Positions 1 to 6,478 of a DNA stretch of 8,240 bases are shown here, piece by piece. The notes below the pieces were generated by a model, which searched no databases, had not been told where the DNA came from, and was given only the letters and a program-made list of their open reading frames with translations. Made by a program: the position numbers and the translations under genes. The stretch is taken from assembly GCA_016716665.1 (NCBI GenBank), contig JADJVH010000023.1:1-8240 (forward strand), in the 5' to 3' direction. Position 1 is the first letter of the stretch. Each line of letters opens with the position of its first letter. Source of the stretch: Candidatus Opimibacter iunctus. Lineage in GTDB: Bacteria > Bacteroidota > Bacteroidia > Chitinophagales > Saprospiraceae.

Positions 1-258
1 ACGCGTACGGATGTATTGTGAAAAGGGTACACCCAAAAAAGTATACCTGCCCAGCGAATCCTTCGTTGCGTTCGTAGCAGCATAAATGCCGTTCAGCACA
101 TTGCCTGCCGCATCAATACCTCCTCTGAAATAAAAATCATTCCGTCGCCCGCTGGCAGGATTATAGGTATACTCATATCCGGCTCCCAGTATAAACTGCT
201 CATCAAAACTTCGCTGCACTCCCGGGTTCTCTGCGAGGTAATCTATAAACTCCTGTGA
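1..258 (-). CDS. tamL: tamL fragment 5: barrel segment open at the left edge
   Basis: 86 codons without a stop or a start: SQEFIDYLAENPGVQRSFDE, QFILGAGYEYTYNPASGRRN, DFYFRGGIDAAGNVLNGIYA and TFLGVPFSQYIRT. The GAGYEYTYNP and FYFRGGID patterns are alternating aromatic beta-strands of the barrel. An extra A at 259-261 separates it from the preceding GGFQ. The gene continues beyond the window. Confidence 0.75.
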
Positions 259-1693
259 TTTGGAATCCTCCTAAATTTGTAGAAGTGGCCTCAAGTATAT
301 TGAGGGAATGTTGCATCCGGTCTGTCTTACTTCAACGGTATCCAAAATTACCATAAATGGAATTCTAATCTGATACACGTCAAGCCTGTTGAAGAGATTG
401 TATCCCGCTGCTATGTTAGTCTGTGGTAGGTTTTTCCTGGTACCTTTAAAAAGAGCTTTCGGAAAGAACCCAGGCATCAGGTAGTTGATATCCACTCCCA
501 ACTGATACGCCGGATTGAAATCACCTTCGATGATCTGCATTTCAAACGATCCTCGTAGGTTTATTTTCAACAACTCCGCTCCTCGGTTGGCATTGCGGTC
601 TGTATAACTGAATATAACCCCGGGACCAAAATAATTTGTGGAGCGAAATACCGTATTGAAGTCAGCCGTATAGGCAAATCGTTTTCGCTGCGACAGGTAG
701 GCCATCACATCTACCTGATCGGTCTCCGCAACTGGTATAAACTTGAGGTTGGCATTTCTGAAAATAGATAATTCATTGAGATATCGAATCGTGTGCAATG
801 CATTAGAGCGCATAGAGATCACCCGGCTTCAGAAAGATGCCTTGCCGGAGTACGTCACCCTTGAGGGTATTAGTTTGCGAAATCAAAAAATAACTATCCT
901 GGCGAATGGTGTCAGTCAGGTTAGCATCCAATCCATTATCATCATGGATGTAAACATTTCGGATCGTAAATGCCTTTTTCGATTCGGGAGGAGTTTCTGG
1001 CTTAACTGTAATTTCGGTATTCAGTGATGATGGCCGGATACAGAATCAGCCTTGACGAGTAAAAAATCAGGACTGAAATAAATGTAGCCTTGCTCCTTCA
1101 GCTCCCGGTCGATCCGGATGCGCCTATTCTTGACCGTCTCGGGCAAGTAGATATCATCCTTCTTGAGCAATGACTCACCCTGCAGGTCACTTATTTTTTT
1201 CGTCAGCTCATTTCTGAGTGCTTTGGAAAATTGACGGCGGCTATCCGATAAGGCTCACGGATGGTGATGGTGTACTTATACTTTGCCTTTCGATGCCCTG
1301 AAAAGAGCGTATCCGTGACGATGGTATTGTTAGCACCCTGCGTGAAAGAGCCCGTCATGGATGGCAGCGGAAATCTGCACCGATTAGTTTTAGAAAGCAA
1401 CACAGGTGGTGCCATTTTATTCTTCCAGAATTTCCTGACCTTAGCCGAATCCGAAAGCATATTATACCTTGCCAGTGCAGGCCGCATCCAAAGGGTCTTG
1501 TTATTTGGTGAGGGCTTCAATACACTGTGGACTGCAGGAGATAATCCCTTGTTGGCTTCACTCTTTTTTTCAAATTTAATCTCATGACCGATAAAGAGCG
1601 GATCAGCCGACGTGACATACCTCATCCCTGTACAACCCCGCCAATGCCAGGATGCCACCGATTACCAGGAGATATGTAGTCAATCTGGATCAT
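1..1693 (-). CDS. tamL: TamL, lipoprotein-type TamA/BamA-family outer-membrane protein, 3'-partial, frame-disrupted
   Basis: About 564 codons are present and the reading is still open at the left edge; the family is usually about 750 to 850 residues, so the last barrel strands lie outside. The start at 1693 (MIQIDYIS) leads into a hydrophobic stretch and, after frame correction, a lipobox LAGC followed by TGMRYVTSADPLFIG, as expected for a lipid-anchored TamA variant. POTRA-like segments follow (YKYTITIREPYRIAAVNF; DRELKEQGYIYFSPDFLL; HTIRYLNELSIFRNANLKFI). The barrel part begins near 670 with RSTNYFGPGVIFSYTDRNAN and RGAELLKINLRGSFE and continues to the edge. Membership in the BamA/TamA (Omp85) superfamily and the position behind tamB support a role as the outer-membrane half of the TAM complex. 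About eight or nine frame changes break it (near 1669, 1635, 1380, 1332, 1226, 1025, 805, 349 and 259), and there is an in-frame TGA at 332-334 where Trp is likely. These breaks look like indel errors because the spliced product stays family-like throughout. Confidence 0.85.
271..822 (-). CDS. tamL: tamL fragment 4: POTRA-barrel junction and first barrel strands
   Basis: Genuine from about SNALHTIRYLNELSIFRNAN to YQIRIPFMV near 350. MISMR at the front is out of frame. The middle has the Omp85-like barrel entry YFGPGVIFSYTDRNANRGAE, then LLKINLRGSFEMQI and YNLFNRLDVYQIRIPFMV with aromatic strand ends. After 350 the protein moves to a frame reading GNFGYR, TGA, SKTDRMQHSLNILEATSTNL. Confidence 0.75.
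   Translation of the reverse strand: MISMRSNALHTIRYLNELSIFRNANLKFIPVAETDQVDVMAYLSQRKRFAYTADFNTVFRSTNYFGPGVIFSYTDRNANRGAELLKINLRGSFEMQIIEGDFNPAYQLGVDINYLMPGFFPKALFKGTRKNLPQTNIAAGYNLFNRLDVYQIRIPFMVILDTVEVRQTGCNIPSIYLRPLLQI
803..1024 (-). CDS. tamL: tamL fragment 3: last POTRA-like region
   Basis: 73 codons without a start: LNTEITVKPETPPESKKAFT, IRNVYIHDDNGLDANLTDTI, YFLISQTNTLKGDVLRQGIF and LKPGDLYAL, then TAA at 805-803. The KPG-x-x-Y pattern just before SNALHTIRYLNEL of the next fragment is typical of the end of a POTRA domain leading to the barrel. One base change in CTCTAATG joins the two. Confidence 0.7.
   Translation of the reverse strand: MNTEITVKPETPPESKKAFTIRNVYIHDDNGLDANLTDTIRQDSYFLISQTNTLKGDVLRQGIFLKPGDLYAL
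1021..1230 (-). CDS. tamL: tamL fragment 2: POTRA-like region
   Basis: Continues fragment 1 as FSKALRNELTKKISDLQGES, LLKKDDIYLPETVKNRRIRI and DRELKEQGYIYFSPDFLLVK, with the helix plus 'GY' strand pattern of POTRA domains. No start codon of its own. Ends at TGA 1023-1021 after DSVSGHHH, which is probably just past a frameshift. Confidence 0.7.
   Translation of the reverse strand, partial: FSKALRNELTKKISDLQGESLLKKDDIYLPETVKNRRIRIDRELKEQGYIYFSPDFLLVKADSVSGHHH
1203..1658 (-). CDS. tamL: tamL fragment 1: mature N-terminus and first POTRA-like region
   Basis: In-frame TamL from the lipidated Cys (CTGMRYVTSADPLFIGHEIK) to YKYTITIREPYRIAAVNF. The residues MASWHWRG before the Cys are out of frame, so the ATG at 1658 is not the true start. 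Between about 1380 and 1332 another frame reads VQISAAIHDGLFHAGC, which fits the family better than the printed CRFPLPSMTGSFTQGA; two compensating indels are likely. The end PKHSEMS is out of frame, the shift being near 1226. Confidence 0.75.
   Translation of the reverse strand: MASWHWRGCTGMRYVTSADPLFIGHEIKFEKKSEANKGLSPAVHSVLKPSPNNKTLWMRPALARYNMLSDSAKVRKFWKNKMAPPVLLSKTNRCRFPLPSMTGSFTQGANNTIVTDTLFSGHRKAKYKYTITIREPYRIAAVNFPKHSEMS
1635..1693 (-). other. tamL: TamL start and lipoprotein signal peptide, split by two frameshifts
   Basis: ATG at 1693 lies inside the last codons of tamB. MIQIDYIS is read in one frame, then LVIGGILALAG from 1668 in a second, and CTGMRYV from 1634 in a third. Joined, this gives a hydrophobic core and an L-A-G-C lipobox, with Cys as the lipidation site. 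The joined reading is inferred; each piece is seen directly. Confidence 0.7.
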
Positions 1694-2036
1694 TTTCTTT
1701 CCGCTTTCTTTTCTCGCCCTTATTGAATTCCCGATGAAGATTAAGGAAATACCCGTATTGCGGATTTCCGGTAGACGATATCATACGTTTCCCATTGTTA
1801 AACAACTTTAAAACTTTTTATCACTGTTGCCGGTGAGGTCATAAAATGATGGCCACATCCCCTCTGTAATTGTCACCCGTATTGCCACCGGATTGATCCG
1901 AGTTGATATCAAAATCACCACCGATCTCAAACGACAATCGCTCATTGAGGATACTCTTGGATACTTTGAAATCTAATGTTGTCTTTTGTCTTCCCTCCGG
2001 GCGCGGAATAATCGCTGTAGGATTGAAGGCCCACAT
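1680..2036 (-). CDS. tamB: tamB fragment 10: C-terminus
   Basis: Genuine from about 1996: TTLDFKVSKSILNERLSFEI, GGDFDINSDQSGGNTGDNYR, GDVAII, then a stop at 1839 caused by an extra T in TTTT. Corrected in steps it continues YDLTGN, KLKLFNN, ETYDIVY, EIRNTGISLIFI and EFNKGEKRKRK, the standard ending of Bacteroidota TamB, and stops at TGA 1682-1680. Four or five frame changes fall within about 110 bases here. Confidence 0.8.
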
Positions 2037-5000
2037 CTATGTTCACCCCTTTGATATACTGACCTGCAAAGCGATTAAGTTGTCCTGCGAGCAAGCTATT
2101 GACGCTATTGGACAGCGCGGTTGTAGCGATCAGCCCCTGGTCGACATCAGCACCACTGGTCTCCGGCAAGAAACCACCCAACACCAGCAGACCAAATACC
2201 TGCTTGTTGAGCTCGGTCTGGAAATCTGGTTGTTTCATACGATCCAGCTTACTCGCCAATACCGGGTAACTGGCTCGGTCTTCCTTGGAAAGATCTAATG
2301 AAAAAGAAACGATGGGCTTTTCGATAGTACCATTAATATGAATGCCGACGATATAATCCAGCGAACGCTTATAAATGGTTTGTTCATTCTCTGCGACTTC
2401 ATTGGCGATCAGGCCGATGGAATTAGAAGCAACTCTGTTCTCCGCGGTGATGCTCAGATCTCCATTTTTAGGGCTTCCCGCCAGGTGATAGACGAGCCTT
2501 GTCAGTTCAAAATTTCGCTTGACCAGATCATAGAAAGACACGCGGTACAAACCTTTGTCAATGATATACTCACCACTGAGTTTGAGGGTGCCGGTCCGGT
2601 CATACACCAGGTCAAGCTTAGCCGCACCGGATGCCTCGAGGTAGTCACCTGATTGCTCATTGGTGATAATCTTGATCTTGGCCCCGCTGTGGATGTCAAT
2701 CGTTGAGGTAAGATTGAAATCCGGTAAGGTCGCCACCAGGGAATCGTAATAACTGGCGGATTTTTCAAGATGAGTTGAATCGAATAATTGACTGGGATCT
2801 ACAAATTCGATGATCCCCTCCGTGTTCAACAAACCAATGTCATCATCTGCCACCACATAAATGAGACTGGTGATATCATTATTCGATATTAGCCTTGACA
2901 TAGGTGTCTTTAGCATTGCCCTTCAAGGTGACATCCGCCCCGATATCCAGCAAGCCCTTGAGTTGATGAGTAGAAGATTCCGGCGTATTGATGAGGGTAT
3001 ACTCATCTGTGTTGATCTGCAGGTCATAAGCATATGCAGGAAAATCTGCGATATCCAGGTGACCACTGATCGTCAATGGATGTTGGCTCTCGTCATAGAC
3101 CGTAAAATTCTTAAAAGACAATCCGGAAGTATCCAGATAGATCACATCATCTTTGATATTAATAATCAATGAAGGATCAGCGGTGGTAAACCCTGCATCG
3201 ACAAACCTGACCTGCCCCTTGACATCAGGTTTTGCAATAGGTCCTTTGATTTTTGCCTCCCCTTGCATACTTCCATGCATTTCCTTCAAAATATCTTCGA
3301 CCAAAAACGAAAATAATGCCAGGTCATGTATATCCACTATGACAGAACCGTCAATCACTCGTTGATCCATAGCGTATTTACCTTCCGCACTGATTTTGCT
3401 TGATGTATTGGTCAACAGGAAATTAAAAGGCACTTCATTTCCTCCTGATCGGCTGTCGCCGTGATGGCAACAGGGGCTGAATGATATAGGCCTGGCTATC
3501 CACATTTGCTTTGAGGTCCAGTTGCTGGTCACGTAAGTAGGAAATCATACCATGAAGGTGACCGTTTGTGATGACCGTTGAGTCATGGAAGTAAAATTGA
3601 TTGAGCTTGGTGAGATCGATATTGTCAAAACTTATATCAAACGCATTGAGATCACCATCAAGACTGAGTTGCATGTCTTCATGCGTGATTAGTAATTGAT
3701 CAAACACCACACTGCTGTCAGAGACAAAAACCGGATCATTCCATGCAAATTGGTATTTCATTCCGTATACATCCAATGCATCCGGATAAACCTGCATACC
3801 ATCCCTCATGGGAAAAGCCGGTGTGTGAAAATCCAGATAGGCGGCAGTATCCCTGGATAATACAAGATTAGCAGCCACAGTATCCTTGATGGTATGTAGC
3901 TCCAACACCAATATGACCAATGTCCGTGGTGGCGTAAAACACGTTGTATGGCATCCATTAGTGGCCGTTATTACGCCCATTTGCAGCGGCTTGTATAGAA
4001 TGAATCAAGTGATATACCATAGCCTTTAAAATGGCCTGTAGATGCTATCAGATCCGCCGTTTGTTTTTGTTCATCGATGGCACCGCTGACGAAGAGGGTG
4101 TCAAAGTCCGTAACGTCCATTCCTAAAACATGAAAAATACCGGGTGATGTTAGTTGCAGGTCAATACTGAGCGCCCTGGTGCCTGCAGCTTGCATCAGGC
4201 TATCCGGTGAGTTCAATACATTTTTAGCCCAGGCCTGGAGCATCTCTTGCGATGCCAGCAAGTCGAAGTTTGAAGCTATATCGATGATCGCATCATCAGC
4301 TTGATAGTTGATGCGACTCGAGTCCGGTGAAAGCAATCCTGCTAAATTCATAGAATCAAGCAGATATTCCGCTGATCCGAAATGGATGCTGACGCTATCA
4401 CCATTTATATATCCTTCAATGGTAGATTCACCCACGCTTATATCTGTCACAAAATCTCCGGTCAGTAAAAAGTACTGTCCAATTCCAGGAAATTCCCCGC
4501 ATTGAAATCAGCCAGTTCCATTTTACTGTGTATGGTCATTGGCTCTGCAAGCGAAACAGCAGCAATGATGTGAGACTTATACGATGGGTCTTCAATGGTC
4601 ACATCGGTATGCAGTGAATCATTGGTGATATTGCCTTGAAAAGTGATGTCATGGATAGGTTGATCCAATATTCCGATGGTGCTGATGAATCCCCCGATCG
4701 CTGCATCCTGGTATTTACCCACCATACCTTTAGCACTTGCTTTCAAATCAATATTGCCAAGCCACGGGACATCTATTCATGCACCGGGGTCGATATTTTC
4801 TCCTGTGAGGTCAATGTCTATGTTGAAATTATCACCCTTTGGAGCCACTACACCCCCTTCATGATTGCATTACCCCATGATGTATTAACGTTCCCATCCA
4901 ACGTGATGGCTTTTGAGCGTTCCGGAACTGTTCATTTGGAAATTAACCTCAGGGGGCATCTGTACATCTCCAAGAAAAGGTTTGATGGTTCGCTTAAAAT

Positions 5001-6310
5001 CCGCACCGATAGAAGCCTGGATCACCAGGTTGTTCCATCGCAACTTTTCAATATCCAGTATTTCACCCAATGTACCTGCAACATCAAGCTGACTATTTCC
5101 TGTATTCAGTTTTAATGTCTCTATGATGCCTTCCCGATATCTGTAGCTGCCCACCAGAGATAAAGTTGTTGTATCCCAATGTGCTACATAATCCATCTGG
5201 TCATCAAAGAAAAATAGGCCAAGTCAACTGGTTTGATTCGACCTTGTGCATCAATCCCAATCTTGAGTGGGTCTTTGGTATCCGTTGCTTCACGATCATA
5301 CCAGCCTTTGAGGTCCGCTTGTAGTGTATTGGTGCCGGAGGCCAGTTGAAATCCGAGAGTTCGAATCCGATTCTTGTTCATTTGGAGGTTAGCCTTAGAG
5401 TCCGATATTTCAAATCCGGGCATCTTTACAGAAAGAGCATTCACAACAACATCCAGGTATCACCCATCAGCAGGTTTTTCGTGCTGATATTTATCTCTGC
5501 CATGTCGACATGGTTTGCGTCAAACTTTACGAAGTAACTTTTCATGGCGATGGAACGAAAAATCCGTATCACCGATCTCCAGGGCTGCGATCTCAAGACC
5601 CATGCCGAGCTCAAAATCAGGAGTAAAATTCGTTTTTCTGATGATGGTATCGGTAGTGATCAATCCGGGTGCTTGTTCAGGAGACAACACATTCACTGAT
5701 GCATGTTGCAATGAAATTGTAGCTGCCTTGAGCATCAGCGGGTTTGAGTTAAAATCAATATTCTCCCCAAAAAATTCACCGAGTTTGGCATCAAGAGACG
5801 TTTCACTTACGGTGGAAGAATAGCTGAAGGCAATATGCTCAAACATCACCTTTTAAATTCAATATTGACTGCATTGGAGGTTGTTTCCTTTTTTTTCGGT
5901 GACTGAAATGCATCCAGGATAAACTGGATATTCAATCCCTGCTCATTTTCTATCAATTGAGCCCGCACATCTTTCATGCTGATCTGGTCAATAATATATT
6001 TCCCTTTCAGCAGATTAAAGATATTAGCGCTGGCTTCCATGCTTCCTATAGCAAGGATCTCATCATGGGCTGCATCCTGTACGTTGACACCTTCAATCAC
6101 GAGGCTCCCGCGTAAGGAAAATCTGATTCGCTCAACAGCAACAGTGGCTTGTGTTTTGGCAGACAAAAAACCTGCTGCCTTTCGGGTGATTATTTTTTGG
6201 ACTGCGGGGACGTGTATGAGGAGAATGAGCGTGATAAAGACAAGCAGCAAGCCAACCAATGCCTTCCCCAGGAATTTGAGAACTCGTATAAGCTTGGACC
6301 TGACATGCAT
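1680..6310 (-). CDS. tamB: TamB translocation/assembly module protein, broken by many frameshifts as written
   Basis: Spliced across frames, this stretch encodes about 1540 residues, in the usual size range for Bacteroidota TamB (DUF490/AsmA-like). An N-terminal membrane helix lies at about residues 12 to 33 after a basic start (MHVRSKLIRVLKFLGK). It is followed by long beta-rich repetitive sequence expected to form a lipid-conducting or chaperone-like beta-taco groove across the periplasm. The C-terminal part has family-typical stretches: GEAKIKGPIAKPDVKGQVRF, GEYIIDKGLYRVSFYDLVKR, VFGLLVLGGFLPETSG, and FEIGGDFDINSDQSGG with NTGDNYRGDVAII, ending in a basic tail. By family knowledge it anchors in the inner membrane and works with the TamA/TamL barrel in envelope assembly. 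I count at least 15 frame changes, many in homopolymers (for example A4 near 5853, T5 near 5560, G5 at 4853-4857), plus one in-frame TGA at 4777-4779. The stop at 1680 overlaps tamL by 14 bases. An alternative start at 6339 (MND) would need one more frameshift. Family assignment is confident; whether the breaks are real is not settled. Confidence 0.9.
1942..2916 (-). CDS. tamB: tamB fragment 9: conserved C-terminal domain
   Basis: The longest uninterrupted piece, genuine from about 2887 (SNNDITSLIYVVADDDIGLL) to about 1998 (GLQSYSDYSAPGGKTK). It holds the core DUF490/TamB C-terminal domain: LVYDRTGTLKLSGEYIIDKG, GLYRVSFYDLVKRNFELTRL, KPIVSFSLDLSKEDRASYPV, VFGLLVLGGFLPETSGADVD and SLLAGQLNRFAGQYIKGVNI. 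The printed tail DNIRFQSIQEYPQ is out of frame; one extra base at 1997-2001 separates it from the true continuation TTLDFKVSKSILNERLSF. Confidence 0.9.
   Translation of the reverse strand: MLKTPMSRLISNNDITSLIYVVADDDIGLLNTEGIIEFVDPSQLFDSTHLEKSASYYDSLVATLPDFNLTSTIDIHSGAKIKIITNEQSGDYLEASGAAKLDLVYDRTGTLKLSGEYIIDKGLYRVSFYDLVKRNFELTRLVYHLAGSPKNGDLSITAENRVASNSIGLIANEVAENEQTIYKRSLDYIVGIHINGTIEKPIVSFSLDLSKEDRASYPVLASKLDRMKQPDFQTELNKQVFGLLVLGGFLPETSGADVDQGLIATTALSNSVNSLLAGQLNRFAGQYIKGVNIDVGLQSYSDYSAPGGKTKDNIRFQSIQEYPQ
2879..3532 (-). CDS. tamB: tamB fragment 8: start of C-terminal TamB domain
   Basis: Genuine from about 3440 (EVPFNFLLTNTSSKISAEGK); the stretch before that is out of frame. Contains the best TamB signature in the window, GSMQGEAKIKGPIAKPDVKG followed by QVRFVDAGFTTADPS, and then LKGLLDIGADVTLKGNAKDT. 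Ends at a shift near 2888, after YVKANI. Confidence 0.85.
   Translation of the reverse strand: MTSNWTSKQMWIARPISFSPCCHHGDSRSGGNEVPFNFLLTNTSSKISAEGKYAMDQRVIDGSVIVDIHDLALFSFLVEDILKEMHGSMQGEAKIKGPIAKPDVKGQVRFVDAGFTTADPSLIINIKDDVIYLDTSGLSFKNFTVYDESQHPLTISGHLDIADFPAYAYDLQINTDEYTLINTPESSTHQLKGLLDIGADVTLKGNAKDTYVKANIE
3435..3980 (-). CDS. tamB: tamB fragment 7
   Basis: From about 3890 the frame is clearly tamB (IKDTVAANLVLSRDTAAYLD; SLDGDLNAFDISFDNIDLTK). The first 30 residues as written (GVITATNGCHTTCF...) do not look like TamB; another frame (YNVFYATTDIGHIGVGATYH) reads better there, so two shifts are likely between 4000 and 3890. Near 3485 the frame changes again to SAPVAITATADQEEM, which has no start of its own. 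Confidence 0.7.
   Translation of the reverse strand: MGVITATNGCHTTCFTPPRTLVILVLELHTIKDTVAANLVLSRDTAAYLDFHTPAFPMRDGMQVYPDALDVYGMKYQFAWNDPVFVSDSSVVFDQLLITHEDMQLSLDGDLNAFDISFDNIDLTKLNQFYFHDSTVITNGHLHGMISYLRDQQLDLKANVDSQAYIIQPLLPSRRQPIRRK
3971..4489 (-). CDS. tamB: tamB fragment 6
   Basis: Begins in frame at PGIGQYFLLTGDFVTDIS (first ATG at 4450) and covers the middle of TamB, including an Ala/Leu-rich helical patch (LLASQEMLQAWAKNVLNSPD) between beta segments. Reads cleanly to about YGISLDSFY near 4000; SRCKWA and the stop at 3971 are probably past a frameshift. Confidence 0.75.
   Translation of the reverse strand, partial: PGIGQYFLLTGDFVTDISVGESTIEGYINGDSVSIHFGSAEYLLDSMNLAGLLSPDSSRINYQADDAIIDIASNFDLLASQEMLQAWAKNVLNSPDSLMQAAGTRALSIDLQLTSPGIFHVLGMDVTDFDTLFVSGAIDEQKQTADLIASTGHFKGYGISLDSFYTSRCKWA
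4462..4854 (-). CDS. tamB: tamB fragment 5, with internal TGA
   Basis: Reads GVVAPKGDNFNIDIDLTGEN, IDPGA, then TGA at 4777-4779, then IDVPWLGNIDLKASAKGMVG and on to ELADFNAGNF. The protein sense is unbroken across the TGA, so it is probably a substitution or a pair of indels in a sense codon. Only 4746 onward has an ATG. The printed end LELDSTFY is out of frame; a missing T near 4490 gives FPGIGQYFLLTGDF in the next fragment. Confidence 0.7.
4885..5196 (-). CDS. tamB: tamB fragment 4
   Basis: AsmA/TamB-like beta repeats (LSLVGSYRYREGIIETLKLN; LDVAGTLGEILDIEKLRW). The frame fails at the AAAA run near 4911-4914. Beyond it the protein reads AITLDGNVNTSWGNAIMKG in a short frame (4910 to 4855) and then shifts again in the G5 run 4853-4857. 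Confidence 0.75.
   Translation of the reverse strand: MDYVAHWDTTTLSLVGSYRYREGIIETLKLNTGNSQLDVAGTLGEILDIEKLRWNNLVIQASIGADFKRTIKPFLGDVQMPPEVNFQMNSSGTLKSHHVGWER
5184..5444 (-). CDS. tamB: tamB fragment 3
   Basis: True tamB sequence in this frame begins near 5459 (YLDVVVNALSVKMPGFEI) and runs to DLAYF near 5206. The printed end SLMTRWIM is out of frame; the continuation is FFDDQMDYVAHWD in the next frame, with the shift in the T-rich stretch at 5204-5212. Alternating beta-strand pattern, no catalytic motif, as expected for the TamB repeat region. Confidence 0.75.
   Translation of the reverse strand: MNALSVKMPGFEISDSKANLQMNKNRIRTLGFQLASGTNTLQADLKGWYDREATDTKDPLKIGIDAQGRIKPVDLAYFSLMTRWIM
5520..5849 (-). 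CDS. tamB: tamB fragment 2
   Basis: Continues fragment 1 from MFEHIAFSYSST to about DTDFSF. The last residues as written (HRHEKLLRKV) are out of frame. A shift at the T5 run 5558-5562 moves the protein into a short frame (5557 to about 5460) reading RSIAMKSYFVKFDANHVD, then MAEINISTKNLLMGD. That short piece has no separate start and belongs to tamB. Confidence 0.8.
   Translation of the reverse strand: MMFEHIAFSYSSTVSETSLDAKLGEFFGENIDFNSNPLMLKAATISLQHASVNVLSPEQAPGLITTDTIIRKTNFTPDFELGMGLEIAALEIGDTDFSFHRHEKLLRKV
5846..6310 (-). CDS. tamB: tamB fragment 1: N-terminal anchor
   Basis: 154 codons carrying the basic N-terminus, the single membrane helix (ALVGLLLVFITLILLI) and the first AsmA-like beta segment (ATVAVERIRFSLRGSLVIEG; IIDQISMKDVRAQLIENEQG). 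The frame ends at TGA 5848-5846 right after NIEFKR. Adding one A to the preceding A4 run gives NIEFKKVMFEHIAFSY and joins the next fragment. Confidence 0.85.
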   Translation of the reverse strand: MHVRSKLIRVLKFLGKALVGLLLVFITLILLIHVPAVQKIITRKAAGFLSAKTQATVAVERIRFSLRGSLVIEGVNVQDAAHDEILAIGSMEASANIFNLLKGKYIIDQISMKDVRAQLIENEQGLNIQFILDAFQSPKKKETTSNAVNIEFKR

Positions 6311-6478
6311 GATTTCTTTCGGGTTCTTTAGTCGTTCATATCATCCGGCTGTGCTGGCAACCAGGATGTCTGTTTAAAATGAAGTAAAGAACCAATCTTT
6401 CTTAACCCTCCCGGGTCTGGCTTGTCCTTTTTTCACAGAGCCAAATTAAGGGAAATTTGAGGAGAGGCTGTCAGAGTT
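6311..6478 (-). other. Spacer between MBL gene and tamB
   Basis: 168 bases without a gene in the written frame. I see no convincing terminator hairpin and no clear Bacteroidota promoter (TTTG plus TAnnTTTG); TTAATTTG on the minus strand (6449-6442) differs from the -7 element at one key base and lacks a partner. If the G run were 24 long, the MBL frame would extend into this spacer to 6433. Confidence 0.4.

Noticed and set aside
2502..2768. Minus-strand open frame inside tamB fragment 9
   Set aside because: It is in a different frame from a long, well-conserved TamB domain and has no family-like sequence.
332..4779. Genetic-code change with TGA read as Trp
   Set aside because: Only two cases, TGG is used normally elsewhere, and TGA serves as the natural stop of the PAS gene and of tamB.
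1..6310. Programmed ribosomal frameshifting as explanation of the many frame changes
   Set aside because: Far too many sites, in both directions, without a shared slippery heptamer or downstream structure; homopolymer indel error explains them more simply.
743..6377. Open frames on the plus strand (for example 4636-5115, 1903-2298, 5976-6377)
   Set aside because: They lie opposite tamB/tamL coding sequence, show no recognisable domain, and their lengths are those expected of antisense shadows.
6442..6449. TTAATTTG on the minus strand as a Bacteroidota -7 promoter element for tamB
   Set aside because: Does not match TAnnTTTG and no TTTG element at the right distance upstream is visible.
6421..6478. 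Terminator after the MBL gene
   Set aside because: Only a four-pair stem (GGCT/AGCC) around an A-rich loop; no stable hairpin followed by a T-run on the minus strand.
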